DNA of 64,000 bases from Pseudomonas sp. LB-090624. Its GTDB lineage: Bacteria; Pseudomonadota; Gammaproteobacteria; Pseudomonadales; Pseudomonadaceae. The notes below the pieces were generated by a model that saw only the letters and a program-made list of their open reading frames with translations, was not told the DNA's origin and did not search any database. Below are positions 19,260 through 26,867 of the stretch, one piece after another. Position 1 is the stretch's first letter, and each line of letters starts with the position of its first letter. Both the position numbers and the translations under genes were made by a program. Location of the stretch: positions 93,907 to 157,906 of the forward strand of contig NZ_QJRL01000011.1 in the NCBI RefSeq assembly GCF_003205205.1, written 5' to 3'.

Positions 19260-20153
19260 GTGAAAGACGTCATCGCCCGCAAGTACCGCCTGGTGGTGAA
19301 GACCATCGGCTACATCGGCTGGTCGCTGTTCTGGCTGCTGATCTGGGATGTGCTGGTTACCATCGACTTCATGCTGTTCTTCAACAGCAAGTTCAGCCTG
19401 CCGCTGATCCCGTTGACTTTGCTGGGTTCGGCACTGGTGGTGCTGGTGAGTTTTCGCAACAGCAGTGCCTACAACCGCTGGTGGGAGGCGCGTACGTTGT
19501 GGGGCGCGCTGGTGAACAGTTCGCGCAGCTTCGCACGGCAAACGCTGACCCTGATCGATGACCCGGACGACGGCCTCAACCCGGTCAAGGCGACCCTGCT
19601 GCGTCGGCATATCGCCTATGTGAACTGCCTGGCGGCGCACCTGAAGGGTGAGTCGTGCCCGGACGAGTTGATGGCCTTTATCCCGCCAGCCGAGTTTGAA
19701 AGGCGCAACCGCTCGAACAATTTCGCCAACGACATCCTCGGCGGCTCAGCGGCCTTGCTGGCGCGGGAATACCAGGCCGGGCGGCTGGACAGCATTCGCC
19801 TGGCACGGCTGGAGTCGACGCTGGTCGACCTGTCCAATGCCCAGGGTGGCATGGAGCGGATCGCCAATACACCATTGCCCTACCCTTATGTGTACTTCCC
19901 ACGGCTGTTCATCACTCTGTTCTGCCTGATCGTGCCGGTAGGGTTGGTGGAGTCGCTGGGCTGGTTCACGCCACTGGCTTCGACGGTGGTGGGGTTCATG
20001 TTGCTGGCGATTGAGCGGATAGGGACAGATTTGCAAAGCCCGTTCCGGTTCAGTGAGCACCAGATCCAGATGGATACCATTTGCGAAACGATCGAGCGCA
20101 ACCTGGAGTCGATGCAACGGGAGGCGCAGTGTGCCGAAGCTGTGGATGCCTGA
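19260..20153 (+). CDS. Bestrophin-family anion channel (YneE/UPF0187-like)
   Basis: 297 residues from GTG 19260, which has GAGG nine bases upstream; a TTG at 19182 would add 26 residues with no ribosome site. Membrane helices near the start (I-G-W-S-L-F-W-L-L-I-W-D-V-L-V) and the conserved F-R-N-S-S-A-Y-N-R-W-W-E-A-R segment mark the bacterial bestrophin family. Its members form pentameric channels, some passing anions and others cations, in the inner membrane. Physiological role in Pseudomonas is unclear. Confidence 0.85.
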   Translation: MKDVIARKYRLVVKTIGYIGWSLFWLLIWDVLVTIDFMLFFNSKFSLPLIPLTLLGSALVVLVSFRNSSAYNRWWEARTLWGALVNSSRSFARQTLTLIDDPDDGLNPVKATLLRRHIAYVNCLAAHLKGESCPDELMAFIPPAEFERRNRSNNFANDILGGSAALLAREYQAGRLDSIRLARLESTLVDLSNAQGGMERIANTPLPYPYVYFPRLFITLFCLIVPVGLVESLGWFTPLASTVVGFMLLAIERIGTDLQSPFRFSEHQIQMDTICETIERNLESMQREAQCAEAVDA

Positions 20154-20188
20154 GAGCTGCGGGGCGGAAAAGCAGCCCCGGCTATCGG

Positions 20189-20956
20189 TCAGGCACGCAC
20201 ATAGCGCTGGCGCAACACATCACTCAACATATCCACCAGCAATACCAGCACCAGCATGCCGATGATCACGGTGCTGGCCTGAGCCTCCTGGAACAGGCTC
20301 AACGTGGTGTACAGCATCTGCCCCAGCCCGCCCGCTCCGACAAACCCCAGCACGCTGGCCATGCGGATGTTGTTCTCCCAGCGATACAGGCTGTAGGCCA
20401 GCAACTGCGGCCACAGATTGGGCAAGGTACCGAAGCAGAACGCCGCGACCTGGCTACCACCCTGCAAGCGGATCGCCGCCGCGGGTTCCGGCGGCGCGTT
20501 CTCCAGCGCCTCGGCGAACAGCCGCCCCAGCACCCCTGCGGTGTGCAGCGCCAAGGCCAGGGTACCGGCATTCGGCCCAAGCCCTGCAGCCAGCACGGTC
20601 AGCGCCGCCCACACCAGTTCCGGAATGGCCCGCAAGGCATTGAGCAGCAAACGCGCCGCCCCCTGCAACGGCCAACCGAAGCGACCCGCCGCCGGCAGTG
20701 CCAGCAACATCCCCAGCACCATCGCCAACAAGGTGCCCAGCCCGGACATGGCAAGGGTTTCCAGCGCCCCGCGCCACACCGCCTGCAAATGCCCCGGCGA
20801 AAGGTCCGGGTGCAGGAAGCGCCCGGCATACTCGCCCATCTGCGCCAGTCCGCCGTTACCGACCAGCGCGTGCAGGTCCAGCTGCAGGTAGGCAAATGAA
20901 GCCACCACCGCCGCCACGATGGCGCCCAGCAGTAGCAGGTTGATCACCCGATTCAT
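20189..20956 (-). CDS. phnE: Phosphonate-type ABC transporter permease (second permease)
   Basis: 255 residues with about six membrane helices and the binding-protein-dependent permease signature near the C terminus (G-F-V-G-A-G-G-L-G-Q). Its ATG overlaps the stop of the preceding permease gene by four bases. Last gene of a four-gene importer operon. Two different PhnE-like permeases suggest a heterodimeric channel. No C-P lyase or phosphonatase gene is visible nearby, so phosphonate as ligand is inferred from family only. Confidence 0.88.
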   Translation of the reverse strand: MNRVINLLLLGAIVAAVVASFAYLQLDLHALVGNGGLAQMGEYAGRFLHPDLSPGHLQAVWRGALETLAMSGLGTLLAMVLGMLLALPAAGRFGWPLQGAARLLLNALRAIPELVWAALTVLAAGLGPNAGTLALALHTAGVLGRLFAEALENAPPEPAAAIRLQGGSQVAAFCFGTLPNLWPQLLAYSLYRWENNIRMASVLGFVGAGGLGQMLYTTLSLFQEAQASTVIIGMLVLVLLVDMLSDVLRQRYVRA

Positions 20957-21780
20957 GCCAACCTCCAGCGCAGCAGGCGGCTGAGCAGGTCAGCCAGGAT
21001 CACCAGCAGCAGGAACATCAGCAACATGCTCGCCACCTCGCCACCAGCGAACATGCGCATCGACAGGTCGATCTGCTGCCCCAGCCCGCCAGCACCGACA
21101 AAACCCATCACCACCGAAGCCCTCACCGCGCACTCCCAGCGGTACACGGTGTACGACACCACCTCGGAGGCGGCATTGGGTAGGATGCCGTAGAGAAACG
21201 CCGCCAACCGGCCGCTGCCCGCCTGCAACAAGGCATGGGCCGGGCGCTGGTCAACCGACTCGAAGATCTCGGCGTAGACCTTGCCGAGCATGCCGCTATA
21301 GGTGATGGCGATGGCCAACACGCCTGCCGTCGGCCCCAGGCCCACAGCACGCACGAACAACAACGCCCAGACGATCTCCGGCACGCTACGCAGGAAAATC
21401 AGCAGCCCGCGCACCGGCAGGCGCAAAAAGCGTGACCAGAACCCGGCGCGCCCCCCGCGTGACGCCGCACCCAAGGACAAGGCGCGGCTCGCCAGCAAAC
21501 CGGCCGGGATTGCCAGCAACAACGCCAGCGCCATGCCGGCAGTCGCCACGGCCAGTGTCTGCAAGGTGGCTTGGTATAACAATGCAAGGAACTCGGTATC
21601 GTGCGCCGGCGGCCAAAAAGCACGTGTGAAACTGGCGATTTGCTGCCGGTTCTCTGCGTGCAGCAGCACCGCGGGGTTCAGCTCGCTCAACTGGATACCA
21701 GGCCACAGCACCGCTATGGCCAACAAGGCCAACAACAACCGCGGCATTAAAGCCGGGTCGCGCGCGTCAGCCCTCAACAT
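20953..21780 (-). CDS. phnE: Phosphonate-type ABC transporter permease (first permease)
   Basis: 275 residues from ATG 21780, overlapping the ATPase gene by seven bases. It has about six membrane helices, a long periplasmic loop after the first helix (about residues 35-65) and the G-F-V-G-A-G-G-L-G-Q coupling motif, shared with the downstream permease. The two are clearly paralogous and presumably pair in one channel. Confidence 0.88.
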   Translation of the reverse strand: MLRADARDPALMPRLLLALLAIAVLWPGIQLSELNPAVLLHAENRQQIASFTRAFWPPAHDTEFLALLYQATLQTLAVATAGMALALLLAIPAGLLASRALSLGAASRGGRAGFWSRFLRLPVRGLLIFLRSVPEIVWALLFVRAVGLGPTAGVLAIAITYSGMLGKVYAEIFESVDQRPAHALLQAGSGRLAAFLYGILPNAASEVVSYTVYRWECAVRASVVMGFVGAGGLGQQIDLSMRMFAGGEVASMLLMFLLLVILADLLSRLLRWRLA

Positions 21781-22583
21781 CGCGGAATCTGCACGGTCAG
21801 GGCCGGCCCCTGGGTTGGCGGCGAAGCCAGTTGTTCATTGGCGTACAACGCATCCAGCAACTGCTGGGTAACGGCTTCCGCCGGGCAGTCGAATGCCACC
21901 TGCCCCTCGCGAATCCCGATCACCCGCGGGAAGTGCGCCAGCGCCAGCTCCACCGCATGCAGGCTCGCTACCAGGGTTACGCCGTTGGCCTGGGCATAGC
22001 GGTTGAGCAACGCCAGGCTGTGGTCGGCCAACACCGGGTCCATGGCCGACACCGGCTCATCGGTCAGCAGCAGCTGCGGCTGCTGATACAACGCGCGGGC
22101 AATGCCGACCCTCTGCAACTGGCCACCGGACAATTGCCCACACTGCACGAACAGCTTGTCGGCCAGCCCCAGCTCGGCCAACACTTGCCGCGCGCCTGCT
22201 ACATCGCTGGGGTACAACAGGTTGAGCAAGCCGCGCAGCACACTCCACCGCCCCAGGCGCCCTGCCAGCACCGCAGTGACTACCCGCTGGCGCGGCGGCA
22301 GGGGCGGCGCCTGATGCACCAGCCCTACCCTTGCACGCAGGCGTTGGCGCGCCCGGGCCGATAGCGCCCAAGGCTGCTCGCCGAGCAGTTCCAGGCGCCC
22401 GCTGCCGGGCTGGACAGCGGTCGCCATCAGGTGCAGCAAGCTGGACTTGCCCGCCCCCGACGGCCCAATGATGGCGACGCGTTCGCCCTGGTCGATGCGC
22501 AGGTTGACCGCATCAAGTGCGCGTACCTGGCCATGGCGCAGACTGGCGCCGTACAGGTGGATGGCCACATTCAGAGCTGTCAC
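21774..22583 (-). CDS. phnC: Phosphonate-type ABC transporter ATPase
   Basis: 269 residues from a GTG at 22583 that overlaps the binding-protein stop (GTGA). Walker A is G-P-S-G-A-G-K-S-S, the ABC signature is L-S-G-G-Q-L-Q-R-V, and Walker B is L-L-L-T-D-E-P-V-S. It powers the paired permeases encoded just downstream. Similarity to PhnC is inferred from the operon and overall layout. Confidence 0.9.
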   Translation of the reverse strand: MTALNVAIHLYGASLRHGQVRALDAVNLRIDQGERVAIIGPSGAGKSSLLHLMATAVQPGSGRLELLGEQPWALSARARQRLRARVGLVHQAPPLPPRQRVVTAVLAGRLGRWSVLRGLLNLLYPSDVAGARQVLAELGLADKLFVQCGQLSGGQLQRVGIARALYQQPQLLLTDEPVSAMDPVLADHSLALLNRYAQANGVTLVASLHAVELALAHFPRVIGIREGQVAFDCPAEAVTQQLLDALYANEQLASPPTQGPALTVQIPRC

Positions 22584-23434
22584 TTGAGCAGGCCGGCCTC
22601 GCGTGCTGCTTGCTCGGTGCCGGCGTAGTTCTCAGGCTTGGTCTCGATGAAGCGGCTGGCGGCCTGCAGATCGAGGATCGCCTTGTGCTCCGGGTTGGCC
22701 GGGTCGAGGTCGAGGAAGGCCTTCTTGATCTTCTCTTTCAGCGACGGGTCCATGTTGCCGCGCACGGTCCAGTTGTAGTCGAAGTAAGTCGGTGTGGTGG
22801 CAAACACCTTCACCTTGCCGGTATCGACCTTGCCGGCATCCACCAGCTTCTGCCACACGCTGGCGTTGAGCACCCCAGCGTCAACCTTGCCCGCCTGCAC
22901 CCAGGCCACGGTGGCGTCATGCGCGCCAGAATAGGCCACGCGGCTGAAGTACTCTTCAGGCTTGATGTTGTCCTGCTTGAGCATGAAGTAGCGCGGCATC
23001 AGGCTGCCCGAAGTGGACGAGATCGAGCCGAAGGCGAACGACTTGCCCTTGAGGTCGCTCAGGCTTTTCACATCGGGGTTGGCGGTGATGAATTTGGAGG
23101 TGAACTGCGCATCCTGTTCACGCTGCACCAGCGGCGTGGCAGTCGGGTCCTTCAGGTGTACCTGGACGAATGTGAAGCCACCCAGCCAGGCCAGGTCCAA
23201 ACGGTCGGAGGCCAGGGATTCAACCACCGCTGGGTAGTCGGCCACCGGTACGAACTTCACGTCCATGCCCAACTGCTTGGCCAGGTACTCGCCCAACGGC
23301 TTGAACTTGCGCTGCAGCTCGGTTGGCGCTTCGTCTGGGATGGCGCTGACCCGTAGGGTTTCAGCGGCCTGGGCGACAACGGCACAGCAGGACAGCACGA
23401 GGCCGGCGGCGAGCGCCAGTGGGCGTTTGAGCAT
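22580..23434 (-). CDS. phnD: Phosphonate/phosphite-type substrate-binding protein
   Basis: 284 residues from ATG 23434, where a signal peptide (L-A-L-A-A-G-L-V-L-S-C-C-A-V-V-A-Q-A, cleavage before A-E-T) begins; the open frame extends far upstream but into divergent selD. The mature protein has the PhnD/PtxB fold, with the ligand loop S-S-T-S-G-S-L-M-P and the D-L-A-W-L-G-G segment. Periplasmic. It is the first gene of the importer and is divergent from selD. Phosphonate, phosphite or another small oxyanion are all possible ligands. Confidence 0.88.
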   Translation of the reverse strand: MLKRPLALAAGLVLSCCAVVAQAAETLRVSAIPDEAPTELQRKFKPLGEYLAKQLGMDVKFVPVADYPAVVESLASDRLDLAWLGGFTFVQVHLKDPTATPLVQREQDAQFTSKFITANPDVKSLSDLKGKSFAFGSISSTSGSLMPRYFMLKQDNIKPEEYFSRVAYSGAHDATVAWVQAGKVDAGVLNASVWQKLVDAGKVDTGKVKVFATTPTYFDYNWTVRGNMDPSLKEKIKKAFLDLDPANPEHKAILDLQAASRFIETKPENYAGTEQAAREAGLLK

Positions 23435-23533
23435 GGGTGTTCTCCGGTTCAATAGCGGGACAATGCCAACAGATGCGCCGACAATTCCGCCGACACCGGG
23501 AATTATAAGAGGCACAGGCGCAAAGGCCAGCTT

Positions 23534-23542
23534 TGCTACAAT
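23534..23542 (+). promoter_or_regulatory. Extended -10 promoter candidate for selD-selU
   Basis: TGCTACAAT (TG-n-TACAAT) lies about 30 bases before the selD ATG. The -35 region is not recognisable. The phnD gene is transcribed in the other direction from the same 138-base gap. Confidence 0.45.
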
Positions 23543-23572
23543 CGCGCAACAATTTGACCTGCTGAGGTACGC

Positions 23573-24607
23573 ATGAGCGAGCCGATTCGCCTGACCCAGT
23601 ACAGCCACGGTGCCGGCTGTGGCTGCAAGATTTCCCCCAAGGTGCTGGACGTGATCCTGGCCGAAAGCGGCACCCAGGCGCTGGACCCTAAACTGTGGGT
23701 CGGCAACGCCTCGCGCGACGATGCAGCCGTGTACGCGCTGGACGACGAACGCGGCGTGGTCTCGACCACCGACTTCTTCATGCCGATCGTCGATGACCCG
23801 TACGACTTCGGCCGCATCGCCGCCACCAACGCCATCAGCGACATCTACGCCATGGGCGGCGACCCGCTGATGGCCATTGCCATCCTCGGCTGGCCAGTCA
23901 ACGTGCTCCCCCCGGAAGTGGCTCGCGAAGTGATCCGGGGTGGCCGCGCCGTGTGCGCCGAAGCCGGCATCCCGCTGGCCGGCGGGCACTCCATCGACGC
24001 CCCCGAGCCAATCTTCGGCCTGGCCGTCACCGGGGTGGTCAGCAAGCGCCACCTCAAGCGTAACGACACCGCCAGCGCCGGTTGCCGCCTGTACCTGACC
24101 AAGCCGCTGGGTATTGGCATCCTCACCACCGCCGAAAAAAAGGCCAAGCTGCGCGCGCAGGACCAGGGCCTGGCCCGTGACTGGATGTGCACCCTCAACA
24201 CCCCCGGCAGCCGCTTCGGCAAGCTTGACGGGGTCAAAGCCATGACCGACGTCACCGGTTTTGGCCTGCTCGGCCACCTGGTCGAACTGGCGGAGGGCAG
24301 CGGCCTCACTGCCCATCTGGACTACGCCGCCGTGCCACGCCTGCCCAGCGTCGAGTACTACCTGGCCGAGGGCTGCATCCCCGGCGGCACCCTGCGCAAC
24401 TACGACAGCTACGGCCACAAGATCGGCGCCCTAGGTGACGAGCAGAAGTATCTGCTGTGCGACCCGCAGACCAGCGGCGGCCTGCTGGTTGCGGTTACTG
24501 CAGAGGGTGAAACCGAGTTCCTTGCCGTGGCGGCAGAACTGGGCTTGCAACTGGCACCGATCGGCAAGCTGGTCGAGCGACAGAGCCACGCGGTCGAGGT
24601 GTTCTGA
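23573..24607 (+). CDS. selD: Selenide, water dikinase SelD
   Basis: 344 residues, with GAGG before ATG 23573. It makes selenophosphate from selenide and ATP. The catalytic loop G-A-G-C-G-C-K-I carries C16, C18 and K19, matching the cysteine form of the enzyme (no selenocysteine codon here). Downstream [10 protein letters not shown] and the glycine-rich N-terminal ATP motif fit. Its TGA overlaps the selU ATG by one base, so the product is likely used for tRNA selenation. Confidence 0.97.
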   Translation: MSEPIRLTQYSHGAGCGCKISPKVLDVILAESGTQALDPKLWVGNASRDDAAVYALDDERGVVSTTDFFMPIVDDPYDFGRIAATNAISDIYAMGGDPLMAIAILGWPVNVLPPEVAREVIRGGRAVCAEAGIPLAGGHSIDAPEPIFGLAVTGVVSKRHLKRNDTASAGCRLYLTKPLGIGILTTAEKKAKLRAQDQGLARDWMCTLNTPGSRFGKLDGVKAMTDVTGFGLLGHLVELAEGSGLTAHLDYAAVPRLPSVEYYLAEGCIPGGTLRNYDSYGHKIGALGDEQKYLLCDPQTSGGLLVAVTAEGETEFLAVAAELGLQLAPIGKLVERQSHAVEVF

Positions 24608-25719
24608 TGCGCCACGACTGCACTGACTTCCGCCAGCTATTCCTCGACGACGTGCCGATGATGGACATGCGCGCCCCCGTCGAATTTGCCAAGGGCGCGT
24701 TCCCCGGCGTGGTCAACCTGCCACTGATGAATGACCAAGAGCGGCAAAAGGTGGGCACCTGCTATAAGCAGCAGGGCCAGGCCGCCGCCATCGCCCTGGG
24801 GCACCAGCTGGTCAGCGGCGCCACCAAGCAGGCTCGCCTCGAAGCCTGGGCAGCGTTTGCCCAGGCCCACCCTGAAGGTTACCTGTACTGCTTCCGTGGC
24901 GGCCTGCGTTCGCAGATCGTGCAAGGCTGGCTGCGCGATGAGGCGGGTATCCAATACCCGCGCGTCAAAGGTGGCTACAAGGCCATGCGGACCTTCTTGC
25001 TGGAAACTACCCAGCAGGCCGTGGAGCAATGCGATTTCGTGCTGGTGGGCGGCCTGACCGGTACCGGCAAGACCGATGTGCTGCACCAGTTGACCAACGT
25101 GCTGGACCTGGAAGGCCATGCCAACCATCGCGGCTCCAGCTTTGGCAAGCGTGCCACCGCGCAGCCGGCGCAGATCGATTTTGAAAACCAGCTGGCGATC
25201 GACCTGCTGAAGAAACGCGCCCATGGTATCGAACAGTTCGTGCTGGAAGACGAAGGCCGCATCGTCGGCAGCTGCACGGTGCCGTTGGCGCTGTACCAGG
25301 GCATGCAGCAGTACCCGCTGGTATGGCTGGAAGACAGCTTCGCCAACCGCGTGGAACGCATCCTGCGCGATTACGTGGTCAACCTGAGTGCCGAGTTTGT
25401 AGCGGTACATGGCGAGGAAGACGGTCGCCGGCTGTTTGCCGAGCGCATGCTGCAGAGCATGGCCAACATCTACAAGCGCTTGGGTGGCGAGCGTTACCAG
25501 CGGCTGTCAGAGATTCTGCGCGAAGCGCTGGAAGTGCAGCAGCGCAGTGGTGCGGTGGACTTGCACCGGGGCTGGATCGAAGGCTTGCTGACCGAGTACT
25601 ACGACCCGATGTATGCCTACCAGCGCGATGCCAAGGCAGAACGTATCGAGTTTGCCGGGGATGCCGTGGAAGTGCGTGAGTACCTGAAGGCCCGGGCGCT
25701 GCGCGAGCCGCGCAAATAG
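24607..25719 (+). CDS. selU: tRNA 2-selenouridine synthase SelU (MnmH)
   Basis: 370 residues. The N-terminal rhodanese domain holds the catalytic cysteine C95 (Y-C-F-R-G-G-L-R-S), and a C-terminal P-loop domain contains G-L-T-G-T-G-K-T. It replaces sulfur by selenium in the wobble 2-thiouridine of some tRNAs via a geranylated intermediate. Coupled to selD by a one-base overlap. No selA, selB or selC is visible in this window. Confidence 0.96.
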   Translation: MRHDCTDFRQLFLDDVPMMDMRAPVEFAKGAFPGVVNLPLMNDQERQKVGTCYKQQGQAAAIALGHQLVSGATKQARLEAWAAFAQAHPEGYLYCFRGGLRSQIVQGWLRDEAGIQYPRVKGGYKAMRTFLLETTQQAVEQCDFVLVGGLTGTGKTDVLHQLTNVLDLEGHANHRGSSFGKRATAQPAQIDFENQLAIDLLKKRAHGIEQFVLEDEGRIVGSCTVPLALYQGMQQYPLVWLEDSFANRVERILRDYVVNLSAEFVAVHGEEDGRRLFAERMLQSMANIYKRLGGERYQRLSEILREALEVQQRSGAVDLHRGWIEGLLTEYYDPMYAYQRDAKAERIEFAGDAVEVREYLKARALREPRK

Positions 25720-25740
25720 AACCAGCACCCTGCAGTCCCT

Positions 25741-25826
25741 GTAGGCGCAGGTTTAACCGCGAAGAAGGCGAAGCGGTGCATGACACCGGGTTTGCCGGTG
25801 TTCGCGGCTGAACCCGTGCCGGCAGA
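25741..25826. repeat. REPIN-like long palindrome
   Basis: GTAGGCGCAGGTTTAACCGC on the left and a near-complementary TTCGCGGCTGAACCC on the right surround an inner ACACCGG-GTTT-GCCGGTGT hairpin, so the whole block can fold back on itself. Two inverted REPs in this arrangement form a REPIN. It lies between the convergent selU and the LprI-like gene and may end both transcripts. Confidence 0.65.
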
Positions 25827-25853
25827 GGTGAGCCAATCATGCCTGAACAGGCG

Positions 25854-26240
25854 CTACTGCCCAGGGCTAAGCACCCGCTCCAGCTCCGCCGCGCGGTCGC
25901 GGGTCATGTCCATGATGCAGGTGCCACCTTCCAGCTGCGCCATGGTGCCGCCACTGGCCTGTACATGGAACTGGCAATTGCCATCACGGTAGGCCAGCCA
26001 CTTGCGCTGCACATCCCGCAGACGTTTTTGCTGCCCGGCATCCAGCTTGCCCATCAATTGCTTGTACAACCGGTTCAACCGCTGGTCCTGCACTTGCGTT
26101 TCGGCCCCGATGCACGCGCTCATGGCCACGGTGCTGGAGGCCTTATCCATGCACTGCCCGTAAGCCGCCGTGTAATCGTCCGCCACTGCCAAAGGCAGCA
26201 CGCAGGCCAGCGCCAGGCCTGCCAGGTAATGCTTGATCAT
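25854..26240 (-). CDS. LprI/DUF1311-like periplasmic protein
   Basis: 128 residues from ATG 26240, with AGGAGG upstream deciding against an ATG at 26264. A signal peptide (K-H-Y-L-A-G-L-A-L-A-C-V-L-P-L-A-V-A) is cleaved before D-D. Four cysteines in the mature chain (Y-G-Q-C-M, M-S-A-C-I, G-N-C-Q-F, G-G-T-C-I) and the pattern L-N-x-x-Y-K-Q-L-M then Q-R-K-W-L-A-Y-R fit the lysozyme-inhibitor LprI/DUF1311 family. Actual lysozyme inhibition is unproven for most members. Confidence 0.8.
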   Translation of the reverse strand: MIKHYLAGLALACVLPLAVADDYTAAYGQCMDKASSTVAMSACIGAETQVQDQRLNRLYKQLMGKLDAGQQKRLRDVQRKWLAYRDGNCQFHVQASGGTMAQLEGGTCIMDMTRDRAAELERVLSPGQ

Positions 26241-26260
26241 GCTAACCCTCCTTGTGGGTA

Positions 26261-26800
26261 TCAAAGCGTCTGCGGCTGCTCTGGCGGCACCAACACCTTG
26301 CCTGGCTCGAAGCGCAACGATGGCATCTGCGTGGCCGCATACAACGTCACACCCAGCGCCGCGATCAAGGCTACATCAAGCCAGCTCCAACCGGGCATGT
26401 CATCCGCGCTGCGGGCCTTCCAGCAATGCCAGGCCTGGCCAATGCAGAACACCCCCATTGCCCCCAACCACAGGTAGAAGCCCGCCCCGAAACCCGTCAG
26501 GTCATGGAATTCATAGGTCTGGTTATCCGGCAGTCGGGTAATGCCGAAGCTGGTGGCCGCAAGGTACGTAGCGGCCAGACCAGCCAGCAATGCAAGGCGG
26601 CGAAACCGCCGATGGGCAAGGATGGCCAAGGCCAGCAGCGGATTGGCAAACCATTGGTGCAAGCCGAAAGGCACACCCCATGGCCCGTACAGCAGCATCT
26701 GCAGGGCCGGCATATGACGCTCGCCGCTCATCAGCGCGCCATCGAAGAACAGGGCGAGCAAATACAGCAGCAGGCTGATGCTCAGGTAGAAAACGGGCAA
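26261..26800 (-). CDS. Hypothetical multi-pass membrane protein
   Basis: 179 residues from a TTG at 26800 with AGGA about eight bases upstream; this start supplies the first hydrophobic helix. There are about five membrane helices (Y-L-S-I-S-L-L-L-Y-L-L-A-L-F-F early, then A-L-L-A-G-L-A-A-T-Y-L-A-A and A-M-G-V-F-C-I-G). I do not recognise the family. It ends 20 bases before the LprI-like ATG, so the two are probably co-transcribed. Confidence 0.7.
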   Translation of the reverse strand: MPVFYLSISLLLYLLALFFDGALMSGERHMPALQMLLYGPWGVPFGLHQWFANPLLALAILAHRRFRRLALLAGLAATYLAATSFGITRLPDNQTYEFHDLTGFGAGFYLWLGAMGVFCIGQAWHCWKARSADDMPGWSWLDVALIAALGVTLYAATQMPSLRFEPGKVLVPPEQPQTL

Positions 26801-26867
26801 AGGGGATTCCTGAGAGAAACGGGACAGCCCATGACCTTAACCCAGGCCCTGCCCCGCTTCCAAACCC

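Noticed and set aside
22580..24418. 612-residue version of the PhnD-like protein
   Set aside because: The extra N-terminal 328 residues lie opposite selD and lack a signal peptide; the signal peptide begins at ATG 23434.
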